A DNA stretch of 64,000 nucleotides from contig MAAJ01000006.1 of assembly GCA_002163085.1 (NCBI GenBank), positions 248,001 to 312,000 on the forward strand. Direction: 5' to 3'. Position numbers and translations under genes: made by a program. Source of the stretch: Methylophaga sp. 42_25_T18 (GTDB taxonomy: Bacteria > Pseudomonadota > Gammaproteobacteria > Nitrosococcales > Methylophagaceae). This document shows, in pieces, positions 45,798 to 53,915 of the stretch (position 1 is the stretch's first letter; the number at the start of each line of letters is the position of its first letter). The notes under the pieces are model-generated. The model had not been told where the DNA came from and searched no databases. It saw only the letters and a program-made list of their open reading frames with translations.

Positions 45798-46387
45798 TAT
45801 TTATCTTGATAGGCTGTATTCCAGCCCCATGCTTCACCACGATCGCCTTCGCGACGCACGACACGGTTACGGAATAAATCAGCGACCACGTCACCATCAC
45901 CAGCAAGTAAGGATTTAGTCGAGCACATTTCAGCACATAAGGGTAACTTGCCTTCAGCTAAGCGATTGCGACCATACTTATCTAACTCTTCATGTGAATG
46001 ATCTTCTTCCGGTCCACCAGCACAGAATGTACATTTATCCATCTTGCCACGCGCACCAAAAGCACCCTCTTGAGGATATTGTGGCGCACCAAATGGACAC
46101 GCATAAAAGCAGTAACCACAACCAATGCAAATATCTTTATCGTGCAATACCAAGCCGTCATCGGTGGTATAAAAACAGTCTACCGGACATACCGCCTGAC
46201 AGGGAGCATCCGTACAATGCATACAAGCAACGGAAATTGATTTTTCACCGGGTACACCATCATCAATCGTGACCACACGCCGACGATTAATACCCCAAGG
46301 TACTTCATGCTCATTTTTACACGCAGTGACACAAGCATTACACTCAATGCAACGTTCGTCATCACACAAAAACTTCATACGGGCCAT
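45797..46387 (-). CDS. fdh3B: Formate dehydrogenase FDH3 subunit beta (iron-sulfur)
   Basis: A 196-residue protein with four [4Fe-4S] clusters. The cysteine groups CIECNACVTACK, CMHCTDAPCQAVCP, CIGCGYCFYACP and the split CTFC...CAEMC fit the FDH3 beta family. It carries electrons from the alpha subunit to the cytochrome b. There is no membrane anchor, and no signal peptide, so it should be exported with the Tat-signalled alpha subunit. It lies 12 bases downstream of the alpha gene. Confidence 0.93.
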   Translation of the reverse strand: MARMKFLCDDERCIECNACVTACKNEHEVPWGINRRRVVTIDDGVPGEKSISVACMHCTDAPCQAVCPVDCFYTTDDGLVLHDKDICIGCGYCFYACPFGAPQYPQEGAFGARGKMDKCTFCAGGPEEDHSHEELDKYGRNRLAEGKLPLCAEMCSTKSLLAGDGDVVADLFRNRVVRREGDRGEAWGWNTAYQDK

Positions 46388-46399
46388 TGCTAAAACCTC

Positions 46400-49273
46400 T
46401 TATACGGCACGGACACGGCACAGAGACACTTTGGTCTCTTGCATCGCAGTCACAGAATCATAACCATAGGTAAAGACGGTATTACACGACTCCCCTCGAA
46501 CATAAGGTGCAGTACCTTCTGGATAGTTTTCCAGTAAATCTTTACCTTGATAATGGCCACCAAAATGGAAAGGCATAAAGACCACGCCACGTTCCACTCT
46601 CGGTGTTACAAAAGCCATCACCCTAATGGAACCACCTTCTGGCCCATCTACCCAGATTTGTTCACCATGTTTCACCCCAGCATCATTGGCATCGCCAGGG
46701 TTAATCTCAATAAACATATCTTGCTGCAATTCAGCCAGCCAAGGATTAGAACGGGTTTCTTCACCGCCACCTTCATATTCCACCAAACGACCACTGGTCA
46801 TAAGCAATGGGAAATCTTGGCTAAAGTCTTGTTTTTGAATCGAAGCATAACGAGTAGGAAGACGATAAAAACTCTTACGATCTTCATAGGTCGGGTATTT
46901 TTCAACCAAATCACGGCGGTTGGTATATAAAGCTTCACGATGGATAGGCACAGGATCGGGGAACTGCCAAACCACTGCACGAGCCTTAGCGTTACCAAAA
47001 GGGGCACAACCATGTTTAATGGCAACGCGTTGAATACCACCGGATAAATCTGTTTTCCAATTTTTCCCTTCTGCGGCCGTTTTTTCTGCTGCGGTTAATT
47101 CGTTCCACCAGCCTAATTTTTTAAGCATCTCGCCGGTAAATTCTGGATAACCATCTTCAATATCTGAATCTGCTGAAAATGAACCTTCCGCTAATAAATT
47201 TTCACCATCATGTTCAACACCAAATCGAGCACGGAAGGTTAAACCACCTTCAGCCACCGACTTACTAGTGTCATAAAGTAATGGTGTGCCTGGATGTTTC
47301 ATCTCAGCTGTGCCCCAACATGGCCATGGCAGGCCATAATATTCACCATCACAGGGGCCACCTTCGGCTTTCAACGTGGTTTTATTGAAGGTATGTAAGT
47401 TTTCAGACTGCAATTTCATTCGTTCAGGCGTTTGCCCTGTATAACCGATGGTCCACATGCCTCGATTAAACTCACGGGTAATATCTTCAATTAACGGCTC
47501 TTCACCATTCACCTGAATGTGTTTGCATAATTTGTCTTCGTAACCAAATTTCTTGGCAAACTTATACATGATCACATGATCAGGTAAGGACTCAAATAAG
47601 GGGTCAATGATTTTATGACGCCATTGCATCGAACGATTTGATGAACTTAGGGAACCATACGTCTCAAACTGGGTTGATGCTGGTAATAAATAAATACCAT
47701 CTTGACGGTCATTCATTACAGCAGAAACTGATGGGTAGGGATCGACCACAACCATAAGATCTAATTTTTCCATCGCCGCTTTCATTTCTGGACCGCGAGT
47801 TTGACTGTTAGGTGCATGCCCCCATAAGACCATCGCTCTAATGGTATCGTTTTGATCGATATCTTCTTTATCTTCTAAGACACCATCTATCCAACGTGAA
47901 ACCGGAATACCTTTGGTGTGCATAGGACTGATAGGTTGGCCACCGGCTTCTTCATAGGCGTTTTGATCAAAGCGGTTTTTAATCCACTCATAATCCAGGT
48001 CCCACACTTTAGCCCAATGTTTCCATGCGCCTTCTGACAAGCCATAGTAGCCAGGCAAGGTATGTGACAAGACCCCTAAATCTGTCGCGCCTTGTACATT
48101 GTCATGGCCACGGAAAATATTGGTACCACCACCGGATACGCCCATATTGCCTAAAGCCAACTGGAAGATGCAGTAAGCACGCGTATTGTTATTACCGATT
48201 GTGTGTTGAGTGCCACCCATACACCAGATAAACGTACCTGGACGATGTTCAGCCATCGTTTGTGCAGCTTTTAATACATCGGCTTCTTTTGCACCAGACA
48301 CACGCTCAACTTCATCCGGTGTCCACTTGGCCACTTCTTCACGAATTTCATCCATGCCGTAGACACGTTGATGGATAAATTCTTTATCTTCCCAACCATT
48401 TTTGAAAATGTGCCATAACATGCCCCAGACAAACGGTACATCCGTCCCTGGTCGAATTGAAATAAACTGATCGGCATGAGCCGCTGTACGAGTAAAGCGT
48501 GGATCGACAACGATTACCGGTGCACCTCGCTCTTTACCGCGGAAAATATGTTGCATCGCCACAGGGTGTGCTTCAGCCGGATTGGCACCAATGATAAATA
48601 TTGCTTTTGAGTTATGAATGTCATTGTAGGAGTTGGTCATTGCACCATAACCCCAAGTGTTGGCTACTCCGGCGACTGTGGTGGAGTGACAAATGCGAGC
48701 TTGATGATCAACATTGTTTGTCCCCCATAAGGAGGCAAACTTACGGAACAAATAGGCTTGTTCATTGCTATGTTTGGCAGAGCCTAACCAGTAAACTGAA
48801 TCAGGGCCTGATTGTTCCCGTATCGACAACATTTGGTCGCCAATCTCATCAATTGCCTGCTGCCAAGAAACACGGTGCCATTTACCCCCAACCTTTTTCA
48901 TTGGGTATTTCAGCCGTTTTTCACCATGGCCATGTTCACGTAACGATGCACCTTTGGCACAATGTGAACCCAAATTAAATGGATGTTCAAAACTAGGTTC
49001 TTGGCCCGTCCAGACACCATTTTGAACTTCGGCAACCACACCACAACCGACACTACAATGGCTACAGACACTACGCACTTTGGTGATCTCACCGTCATCA
49101 TAAGTCTGGCGTTTCGATTCTGACGCTTCTGCTTTTTGAATCATCGCTGGCGATAACATGCTCATGAAAGCAGCACCACTGACAGCAATACCAGAGCCTT
49201 TTAGAAAAATACGTCGATTAACACCGGACTGACTATTTTTTGGGGACGCAGTATCTCGTTTTGTTAGTTTCAT
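46400..49273 (-). CDS. Membrane-bound formate dehydrogenase, Tat-exported catalytic subunit
   Basis: A 957-residue molybdopterin enzyme. The N-terminus has a twin-arginine signal (NRRIFLKGSGIAVSGAAF, about 19-36), then the [4Fe-4S] cysteines in CSHCSVGCGVV and the active-site cysteine in NNVDHQARICHSTTVAG. Cys, not Sec, is used. The C-terminal molybdopterin-dinucleotide domain runs about 790-950. Length and shape match the FdhA of FDH3-type (periplasmic) enzymes. Catalysis is in the periplasm with electrons to FDH3B and cytochrome b. It follows the Tat-target gene by 18 bases. Confidence 0.93.
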   Translation of the reverse strand: MKLTKRDTASPKNSQSGVNRRIFLKGSGIAVSGAAFMSMLSPAMIQKAEASESKRQTYDDGEITKVRSVCSHCSVGCGVVAEVQNGVWTGQEPSFEHPFNLGSHCAKGASLREHGHGEKRLKYPMKKVGGKWHRVSWQQAIDEIGDQMLSIREQSGPDSVYWLGSAKHSNEQAYLFRKFASLWGTNNVDHQARICHSTTVAGVANTWGYGAMTNSYNDIHNSKAIFIIGANPAEAHPVAMQHIFRGKERGAPVIVVDPRFTRTAAHADQFISIRPGTDVPFVWGMLWHIFKNGWEDKEFIHQRVYGMDEIREEVAKWTPDEVERVSGAKEADVLKAAQTMAEHRPGTFIWCMGGTQHTIGNNNTRAYCIFQLALGNMGVSGGGTNIFRGHDNVQGATDLGVLSHTLPGYYGLSEGAWKHWAKVWDLDYEWIKNRFDQNAYEEAGGQPISPMHTKGIPVSRWIDGVLEDKEDIDQNDTIRAMVLWGHAPNSQTRGPEMKAAMEKLDLMVVVDPYPSVSAVMNDRQDGIYLLPASTQFETYGSLSSSNRSMQWRHKIIDPLFESLPDHVIMYKFAKKFGYEDKLCKHIQVNGEEPLIEDITREFNRGMWTIGYTGQTPERMKLQSENLHTFNKTTLKAEGGPCDGEYYGLPWPCWGTAEMKHPGTPLLYDTSKSVAEGGLTFRARFGVEHDGENLLAEGSFSADSDIEDGYPEFTGEMLKKLGWWNELTAAEKTAAEGKNWKTDLSGGIQRVAIKHGCAPFGNAKARAVVWQFPDPVPIHREALYTNRRDLVEKYPTYEDRKSFYRLPTRYASIQKQDFSQDFPLLMTSGRLVEYEGGGEETRSNPWLAELQQDMFIEINPGDANDAGVKHGEQIWVDGPEGGSIRVMAFVTPRVERGVVFMPFHFGGHYQGKDLLENYPEGTAPYVRGESCNTVFTYGYDSVTAMQETKVSLCRVRAV

Positions 49274-49291
49274 AGATCGTAATTCTTGGGC

Positions 49292-49513
49292 TTAAAGATC
49301 GGCAAGCTGATAATAGGTATCAATATGCTCGGTACGTTGATAGCCCTTTGCTTTAGGCTTAACTTCTGGCGTTTTCTCAGGCGCAGGTGCCGGAGCAGCA
49401 TGCACTAATGGTGCTGCGACCGCCAAAGCTGCACTACCACCAATAACGGAAGTTAGTTTGTTAAGAAAATTTCGCCGTTCAACAGTGGATGATTTAGTGG
49501 TCATTTGGGTCAT
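49292..49513 (-). CDS. Formate dehydrogenase region Tat-target protein
   Basis: A 73-residue protein with an N-terminal twin-arginine segment (ERRNFLNKLTSVIGGSAALA), a proline/alanine-rich linker and a short conserved tail ending TEHIDTYYQLADL. It matches the TIGR02811 family, small Tat-substrate proteins found only beside formate dehydrogenase genes. It directly precedes the catalytic subunit. Function unknown; an assembly or anchoring role is inferred from position. A second ATG three codons on is possible. Confidence 0.82.
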   Translation of the reverse strand: MTQMTTKSSTVERRNFLNKLTSVIGGSAALAVAAPLVHAAPAPAPEKTPEVKPKAKGYQRTEHIDTYYQLADL

Positions 49514-49725
49514 ACTATTCTAGTCAATGTATTGTGAATAATTCACCTGGAAATCAATGCTGATTTTAGCATGAAACTGAATCTAAAGCCGGCATATCTC
49601 TTTATAGCTAAATGCAGTGTAGGGGATGAGAAACATCAATAGAACTCAAATATTTTGATTCAGTTCATAAATTATATTGATGTATAACTAAATCTCATTC
49701 ATCTAGATCTACTTTGACCACTAAA
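49514..49725 (-). promoter_or_regulatory. Palindrome-rich gap before the formate dehydrogenase structural genes
   Basis: This 212-base gap divides the accessory genes from the structural genes. It holds GTGAAT-A-ATTCAC (49534-49546), a perfect 13-base palindrome 21 bases before the Tat-target ATG. It also has an inverted repeat AAATCA-ATGC-TGATTT (49551-49566) and a nested pair of inverted repeats at 49634-49682. These look like operators or a weak terminator/promoter boundary. The factor cannot be named. Confidence 0.45.
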
Positions 49726-50295
49726 CTAGTCAAACAATCCCATTTCCATGGTCATAAATTGCTCACCAAATAAACCAATAGAACGATAAAATTGTGCATT
49801 GTCAGCTTTCGTCAAATCACTGAAAAAACGTAATACCCATGGTTTTAAATGCTGATTAAAAAATTCATCTTCGGTGACTACCGGCGTTCCTTCTGCCGTT
49901 AAGATCAAACGCATCACATCACATTGAGCAGCAATATGATCCTCTGGTTCAGCGGTGTCCTCTTGCCGTTCCAGACCTAATCGAGATAAATCTGTACGTA
50001 AAAACGCCAAAGGTTCTTCCATTAAAAAACCGGTTTGGTAATAAGAGCCATAGGGCATTAACTCGCCATGAGTAACCCCAATAAACAAACGCTGGTATTC
50101 GTCGTCTACCGCTGCAACATCTGCCTGTTTTGCAGTCGCGATTAGCTGGACCCACTGTTTTCCCATTGGACTATCAGGCTCGGTAACATCAATTGCAATC
50201 AAGTTTTCTAATAGGTTTTTATCCGGTGCAGCTGATAATAATCGAGCTAATAAGGCATAGGTTTGAGCCCGCCACACTCTATTTTCCTCAGTCAT
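49726..50295 (-). CDS. TorD-family molybdoenzyme chaperone
   Basis: A 189-residue helical protein of the TorD/DmsD chaperone group. VDDEYQRLFIGVTHGELMPY and the GSYYQTGFLMEEPLAFLR stretch are characteristic. Such proteins bind the Tat signal of molybdoenzymes and hold them for cofactor insertion. The neighbouring Tat-signalled formate dehydrogenase is the obvious client. It overlaps the iron-sulfur gene by one base. Confidence 0.85.
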   Translation of the reverse strand: MTEENRVWRAQTYALLARLLSAAPDKNLLENLIAIDVTEPDSPMGKQWVQLIATAKQADVAAVDDEYQRLFIGVTHGELMPYGSYYQTGFLMEEPLAFLRTDLSRLGLERQEDTAEPEDHIAAQCDVMRLILTAEGTPVVTEDEFFNQHLKPWVLRFFSDLTKADNAQFYRSIGLFGEQFMTMEMGLFD

Positions 50296-51863
50296 TATCT
50301 CGGCCCTTGTTCATCTTTAACCATCGCTTTTACTCGGCAATCCTCACACATTTTTAATCGCTCTAATGCTGCACCCTGAAACATGTGATGGTCTTTTAAT
50401 TTTTCCGTCATCGTATCGATCATTGTTTTGGTGGCAAAGCCTTTATTACAACTAATGCAGTGAAAAACTGGTTCTTCATGTAATAACCGAGGTTTGCGTA
50501 CAATTTCAGTATCAAATAAAAATCGACCATTAAGTTCGATCGCATTTTCTGGGCAAGCTTGTTCGCATAAACCACATTGCACACAAAGATCTTCAATAAA
50601 GTTTAGTTGTGGTTTATCAACCCCATCTAATACAGCGCCAACAGGACAGACTGAAACACAAGACATGCACAAGGTACACGTTTGTGTATTTACTTTGATT
50701 TCACCAAAGGCCGAGTTGTTAGCTAAAACCAATGCTTCCGTCGTGGACTCAGTGTGCTGGTGTAAGTGATGCATGGCCAATTTAATCATGCGACGTTTAT
50801 CGTCTAGGCCCGCGTAAGTTGCAGCTTCGATTGCTAAGGCCTTATTGGTATTCGCTAAAAATTCCGTTAACTTATTAATATCGTTTCCGGCAAACCAATT
50901 CACTACCTCGTCAGCAAAAGCCAAACCCGCCAACATCTCATTGGTTTTCTCAATTTCTTGCTGTAATTCCAACCAATCATGATCATCATGACTACCTGCA
51001 TCCCAAATAGTCACACCACCCGCACCATAAGCCAATGCATTTAACCAAAAGGCCATGCCCACAGCACCAATTTCTTCAATAGAAAATAGAATAATATCAT
51101 CGGGTAATTGATGGCCCAAGGCATCAAGCAACAATTGCCCCTTGGCCAAATCATGAATCACGATGTGTGGCGCAGTGTTATCTATCGCAGCATAAGCCAA
51201 CATCATTTTACGCAAGCGATTTAAGCTGACATCAAGTGTTGGCAACGCATAAGTCATTGCACCCGATGGACATACCGTCGCACAACTACCACAACCCTGA
51301 CAAAGGGATGGATTGACTAATACCAGCTCATTTGCACTGCTAATCGCGTCGGCAGGACACGCATCCATACATTGCTGACAACCTTTCACACCCCGACGAG
51401 AGTGCGCACAGATCGAGGCTTTGTAATCAAAATATTTCGGTTTATCAAACGTGCCCACTAAATCGGGTAGTTGCTGCAAAGTTTCAGCCAACGCTTGTGC
51501 ATTATCTCCAGGTGCAAAATAGCCCAAGGGTAAAACGGTTGACTTTACTATTGGGCTATCTGACAGATCTAAGACCAAATCAACCTTTAGCTGCTGAGAT
51601 TCAAATTCAACCAAAAACTCACCCAGCCAACCTTCAATCGTCTGTATTGCTGTTGTAATAACATTCACGCCATCCAACACACTGTTCGCGTTATCATCGG
51701 TGCATACAGCACTAATTGTTAAGCCAGACAAATGTGGCAATACCGCATTAATATGCTGTGCTGTGGCGATTATCAATAAATGACCCGTAGAATTAAATTC
51801 CACCAAATCCATAGGTAAAACATCTATCTCACCCGCTTGTTCTACTACCTTATGCAAGCTCAT
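50295..51863 (-). CDS. Multi-cluster 4Fe-4S protein of the formate dehydrogenase region
   Basis: A 522-residue protein with several [4Fe-4S] sites. The first pair lies around residues 155-210 (CQQCMDACP, CQGCGSCATVCP), the second pair around 395-445 (CTLCMSCVSVCP, CVQCGLCEQACP). Extra Cys pairs occur in the tail (ISCNK, MCEDCRVKAM). Similar proteins accompany DUF3305/DUF3306 and TorD genes by formate dehydrogenases and may feed electrons or serve assembly; which is not known. The start at 51863 (after GAGGATA) is favoured over an ATG 24 codons upstream that runs into DUF3306. Confidence 0.82.
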   Translation of the reverse strand: MSLHKVVEQAGEIDVLPMDLVEFNSTGHLLIIATAQHINAVLPHLSGLTISAVCTDDNANSVLDGVNVITTAIQTIEGWLGEFLVEFESQQLKVDLVLDLSDSPIVKSTVLPLGYFAPGDNAQALAETLQQLPDLVGTFDKPKYFDYKASICAHSRRGVKGCQQCMDACPADAISSANELVLVNPSLCQGCGSCATVCPSGAMTYALPTLDVSLNRLRKMMLAYAAIDNTAPHIVIHDLAKGQLLLDALGHQLPDDIILFSIEEIGAVGMAFWLNALAYGAGGVTIWDAGSHDDHDWLELQQEIEKTNEMLAGLAFADEVVNWFAGNDINKLTEFLANTNKALAIEAATYAGLDDKRRMIKLAMHHLHQHTESTTEALVLANNSAFGEIKVNTQTCTLCMSCVSVCPVGAVLDGVDKPQLNFIEDLCVQCGLCEQACPENAIELNGRFLFDTEIVRKPRLLHEEPVFHCISCNKGFATKTMIDTMTEKLKDHHMFQGAALERLKMCEDCRVKAMVKDEQGPR

Positions 51864-52323
51864 TATCCTCATCGTTATTATTATTTTTATCGGCAACGTT
51901 GGGCGTTTCGTCATCGCCCCCTTGCTGGGATTCATCCTGCTGCAAAGCAGTGTCTGTGTCTGACCGTGTTTTTTCTTCAGCCAATTTAAGCATACGTTTC
52001 ATTTCTTTTGTCACTACATTGCCCAAGCTAGGAAACGAGGTATAGTCTTCATCATAATCATTCAAGCCATCTCGCTCATTAAACTCAGGCTGTTTAAACA
52101 ATGCGGCTAACGCTCGTTTTTTCATATCCGGATCAGCGTCTTTTTGTTGCCATATAGGCAAGTCTTGCTCGTCAGGTTCTACTTGATCCACATCCTGATT
52201 ATCATCAACTAGCTCAGCTTTAACTTCTACCTCTGGCTCGATAGCTTCTGCTTCAGGTTCGTCCAGCTTACGATGTGACCAACGAGATAAAAAACCTTGT
52301 TCATCATCTGATTTGGCGGTCAT
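51850..52323 (-). CDS. DUF3306 protein
   Basis: A 157-residue acidic protein. It begins FLSRWSHRKL, has a long acidic low-complexity stretch, then the conserved KKRALAALFKQPEFNERDGLNDYDEDY signature (shown here only in part: RALAALFKQPEF) of DUF3306. The family is found in formate dehydrogenase operons. It overlaps DUF3305 by 4 bases and the iron-sulfur gene by 14. Biochemical role unknown. Confidence 0.8.
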   Translation of the reverse strand: MTAKSDDEQGFLSRWSHRKLDEPEAEAIEPEVEVKAELVDDNQDVDQVEPDEQDLPIWQQKDADPDMKKRALAALFKQPEFNERDGLNDYDEDYTSFPSLGNVVTKEMKRMLKLAEEKTRSDTDTALQQDESQQGGDDETPNVADKNNNNDEDNELA

Positions 52324-52787
52324 GATTTCACCTCATTAACATGCCATTTTTTCCGGCGACGTTTTTTCGGTTTTTCTGGTTGGTAATGAGCTAATACAAA
52401 TCGCTCTAACCACAGGCATAACTCTTCTGGCAAAGCAGCATTAAATATTTGTTCGCCAGTTTCCATATAAGAGGCCGCTTCATCATAATCAACCGTTATT
52501 AATAATGGTTGTGGCGCTTCATCCGACTGGGGGCACACCATATAAACTTGAGCTTGACCTGATATCAAGTTCTGATAATAAGATTCACAATGCTGAGGAT
52601 AGAGCTGTATTTTCAAACTTGGAAGATAATGGATATCGCCCTTATCTTGCGCCTGTGACAATGCAGTTTGAGACAAGCCTGGAATAAGCCCCAATAAACT
52701 CCAGAGATCACTTCCCCAAGGATGTGAACTGGCTTGTTTAAGCATTACAGCTGAAACTTCAACGTGATCTGATGGGGTATCTAGCAT
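52320..52787 (-). CDS. DUF3305 protein
   Basis: A 155-residue protein, the first gene of the accessory part of the formate dehydrogenase locus. ASSHPWGSDLWSLLGL resembles the DUF3305 N-terminal motif, and a basic C-terminus (KPKKRRRKKW) ends it. DUF3305 and DUF3306 genes always occur as a pair with formate dehydrogenase maturation genes. The start may be a few codons later, since no strong ribosome site precedes 52787. Confidence 0.72.
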   Translation of the reverse strand: MLDTPSDHVEVSAVMLKQASSHPWGSDLWSLLGLIPGLSQTALSQAQDKGDIHYLPSLKIQLYPQHCESYYQNLISGQAQVYMVCPQSDEAPQPLLITVDYDEAASYMETGEQIFNAALPEELCLWLERFVLAHYQPEKPKKRRRKKWHVNEVKS

Positions 52788-52908
52788 TAGGGTTAAGTCA
52801 TTAATATTTAGGGGTAGTTTAACAAATTACGTTATTTGCTTTTTCCTTAATGAAGTTTAGCTCTCGCCTATTAACTTAGTTATCGCCCAAATGACGAGTC
52901 AGTCTACT

Positions 52909-53336
52909 CCGCTGCCGCGGGGGCGTTCATTTCTTTTGCGTGGACAAAAGAAACAGAACCAAAGAAAAATCCACCCGATATTGCCTTATCTCCACAAATT
53001 AAACTACTTTTATGGCGTGGTCGAAAACTCGCTACGCTCAAACACTCGACCACTTCACCCATAAAACTAGCTGAATTTGTGGCGGCAATAAACGGGGCTA
53101 AAAAGCTCGGTTACTTTTCAAAACTTTGAGCCAGCACCCAAACGCCCTTGATGCGAAGCCGAGCATCGCAAATCAGTTTGGATCAAACACGACGAGTGTC
53201 TGAGCGTTAGCGAGTTTTCGTCGTGTCCAAACTGATTGAGAAGCACAGGGAACCCGCAGGGCAAGCATGGGCTGCCCTTTTGTTTGGTTCGTTTATTTTG
53301 GGCAAACAAAATAAATGACCGCCCCCGCGGCAGCGG
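52909..53336. repeat. 428-bp palindromic MITE-like element
   Basis: The ends are long imperfect terminal inverted repeats. The left end CCGCTGCCGCGGGGGCG is the exact reverse complement of the right end, and the similarity continues inward for about 60 bases (TCATTT, TTTTG, GAACCAAA shared). Inside, a second inverted repeat matches CGAAAACTCGCTACGCT with its complement near 53190-53220. No transposase is encoded. This looks like a nonautonomous mobile element or repeated hairpin family. A possible TA dinucleotide flanks each end. Confidence 0.75.
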
Positions 53337-53414
53337 TATAAATTAAACTCAGGCTTTAAATCAAAAAAAATAAAGCTAAATCAAGCTGGCTGACCCTTTG
53401 ATTTATTTTGATTC

Positions 53415-53735
53415 TCAGACTAAATTGACAGCTTCTTTGAGTCTTTCTTGAGTATCATTTTTAACTTTTTTCTTAGCCAAAACTAACAGGACTAGCATCA
53501 CGGCAGAAAATATATCGATACCGAACTCGGTATTACCTAATGCTGTTGAAATTGTAGAATCAATTCCAATACTAAATGACCATGATGCATATTCTGAAGA
53601 TATCGAAATCAGGCTAATGAAGTAAAAAAGCATCGCAATGTTAAATGCGAAAACCTTTTTTTTGATTGAAAAATAACAGCTAAGTAGGCCAAGTAGCGAA
53701 ATAACTCCTAAAAATAAACCCCCTCCTAAATTCAT
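53415..53735 (-). CDS. Hypothetical small membrane protein
   Basis: A 106-residue protein with about three membrane segments (5-22, 28-48, 75-88) and a Lys-rich tail. It has no known relatives that I recognise. The region is more AT-rich than neighbouring housekeeping genes and lies next to the MITE-like repeat, hinting at recent acquisition. The ATG at 53735 has only a weak AGG upstream. It is upstream of no clear partner. Confidence 0.5.
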   Translation of the reverse strand: MNLGGGLFLGVISLLGLLSCYFSIKKKVFAFNIAMLFYFISLISISSEYASWSFSIGIDSTISTALGNTEFGIDIFSAVMLVLLVLAKKKVKNDTQERLKEAVNLV

Positions 53736-53915
53736 CGAACCTATTTGTTCTAGTATTAAGAAAGTTAAGAGTCCCAGACCAATAATTCATTGTAAACACA
53801 AAAAAAATGAAATCAGTTTAGTTATCTTAGTATGCGAATTGAACTCATCCATTTATGACACATTCCTATATTTTTTCAGCTAATAGAGTTTAGTTAGCAA
53901 TTTATCCAAGTAGTA

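Noticed and set aside
37442..49273. Selenocysteine in the formate dehydrogenases
   Set aside because: Both catalytic subunits have a cysteine codon at the active-site position and no in-frame TGA.
53118..53309. 63-codon frame on the minus strand
   Set aside because: It lies entirely within the palindromic repeat; such frames recur with repeat copies and have no protein-like features.
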